In this document: positions 5,680-6,389 of the stretch, piece after piece
How positions within the stretch are numbered: position 1 is the stretch's first letter
Layout of the letters: every line of letters starts with the position of its first letter
Assembly: GCA_965662545.1 (NCBI GenBank)
Contig: CBFIHZ010000069.1
Span: 1 to 6,389, forward strand
DNA: 6,389 bases
Reading direction: 5' to 3'
From: CPC320 sp002684375
Lineage (GTDB): Bacteria > Pseudomonadota > Alphaproteobacteria > Rhodobacterales > Rhodobacteraceae
The notes under the pieces: model-generated
The model's database searches: none
What the model was told of the DNA's origin: nothing
What the model saw: the letters and a program-made list of their open reading frames with translations, nothing else
Position numbers and translations under genes: made by a program

Positions 5680-6389
5680 TTTGCTGGCGGGCTTCAGGAT
5701 ACACTTCGTCGCACGCGGCCCAGATCCCCATGGCACCTTCCCCGATGACCTGTTTTGGTGCGTTCATGCCACGGCTTTTGAGGTTGAGCAAAACCTCTCG
5801 CCAGTTTTGCGGAGACCCGCGCACCCCGTCTTCGATTACCGGCAACCGCTTCTGACCACGGGCCGTGACGCCAACAATCACAATCGCGCAAAGCTTGTCA
5901 TTCTCGCCCCGAAGGCCGTTGTGAACACCGTCAGCCCAGATATAGACGATTGGTTCATCGTCAAGATCTGCATCTCTCCAGCCGTCGTATTCCTTGGCCC
6001 AATCGCGCCTACGGCGTGAGACCGTATTCGCTGATCAGCCAGCGGCATCGGGACCAAGAAGAACCTTGAGGGCCGCGCCCATCTCGCCACTGGAAATCCC
6101 CTTTAGATTCAGCCACGGCAAAGCGGCTTCCAAGGTCTTGGTGCGGCGCACGTAGGGTGGCACTAAGGCAGATCGGAATGTCACCGGTGTGCCATCCATG
6201 GAGCGCACCTTCGATGTCTGCACGCTCACAGGGCCAATACCTGTTTGGAATGGCGGGCCGAATGATGCCATTGCGCACGACAGCCGCGTGACCTGCTTCA
6301 GTATGCACGTCGGTAGATTGAGCCAGATAACCGGCAAGTTCAGCTTCAACTGCTGTTGCAATCAATTGCTGCGCCCCCGTTGTAAGCAA
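5680..6389 (-). mobile_element. IS256-family element fragment, truncated at both sides of view
   Basis: The whole segment is transposase coding sequence, GC-richer than the DNA to its left. The left boundary near 5680 is where the match to the family stops abruptly. The 5' end of the element lies beyond the right edge. Neither terminal inverted repeat is in view, so no target duplication can be read. Confidence 0.85.
5680..6389 (-). pseudogene. Broken IS256-family (mutator-type) transposase
   Basis: The frame enters at the right edge as LLTTGAQQLIATAVEAELAG and HTEAGHAAVVRNG, the N-terminal part of IS256-type transposases. Around 6244-6272 a one-base indel moves the homology into the frame carrying FQTGIGPVSVQTSKVRS, DGTPVTFRSALVPPYVRRTK and LKGISSGEM. 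A TGA at 6037-6035 replaces a Leu codon between DAAG and SANTVSR. The same frame then continues through EPIVYIWADGVHNGLR (first catalytic Asp), GVTARGQKR, NWREVLLNLKSRGMNAPK and VIGEGAMGIWAACDEVYPEARQQ. The second catalytic Asp, normally in a GDGA motif, is Glu here. Homology ends after ARQQ, so the zinc-like Cys/His region, the third catalytic residue and the C-terminus are lost. Four independent defects make it inactive. Confidence 0.93.

Noticed and set aside
5518..5736. Minus-strand 72-residue frame
   Set aside because: Its first part is out of frame with the transposase that clearly occupies 5680-5736, and the rest has no recognisable motif.
5594..6019. Plus-strand 141-residue frame
   Set aside because: Mostly antisense to the IS256-family transposase, whose motifs are unmistakable on the minus strand.
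1..6389. CRISPR array, tRNA, rRNA or toxin-antitoxin pair
   Set aside because: No regularly spaced repeats, no tRNA-like T-loop or cloverleaf and no known toxin or antitoxin motif were found on either strand by eye.

Overview
This window looks like an eroded accessory region of an alphaproteobacterial genome, most likely from the roseobacter side of the Rhodobacterales. That placement is an inference from the style of the insertion-sequence (IS) transposase remnants and of the periplasmic rhodanese; no rRNA, tRNA or core marker is present to confirm it. Host-type genes are AT-rich and small, and they are separated by GC-richer fragments of three different IS families.

Left part (1-1467, all minus strand). 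In transcription order there is a 5'-truncated gene resembling the C-terminal half of DUF1176 proteins, a secreted single-domain rhodanese whose start lies three bases after the original stop of the DUF1176-like frame, and two small related proteins with a predicted dimeric alpha/beta-barrel (ABM-like) fold. The second of these runs off the left edge. This looks like one transcription unit that lost its 5' end. The DUF1176-like frame also carries a premature TAA inside a short direct repeat.

IS graveyard (about 1468-2220). An IS21-family left end with the N-terminal part of istA (one nonsense codon, one frameshift, 3' end missing) abuts the first ~52 codons of an IS481-type transposase. The IS21/host junction falls inside a perfect 13-nt palindrome.

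Middle (2221-4222). Two apparently intact genes of unknown function face each other. One is a plus-strand 203-residue mostly helical protein. The other is a minus-strand 235-residue, almost proline-free coiled coil in which 21 of 24 asparagines sit on heptad spacing; it has a good intrinsic terminator. Between them lies a non-coding gap holding two adjacent stem-loops.

Right part (4223-6389). About 1.3 kb has no convincing intact gene. It contains stretches that look like decayed minus-strand reading frames, including a 60-codon frame with coding-like composition that continues in another frame after a homopolymer run. It is followed by a broken IS256-family transposase gene (one frameshift, one nonsense codon, second catalytic Asp changed to Glu, C-terminal half missing) that runs off the right edge.

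No defence system, CRISPR array, phage module or complete mobile element is visible. The most unusual item is the asparagine-ladder coiled-coil protein.
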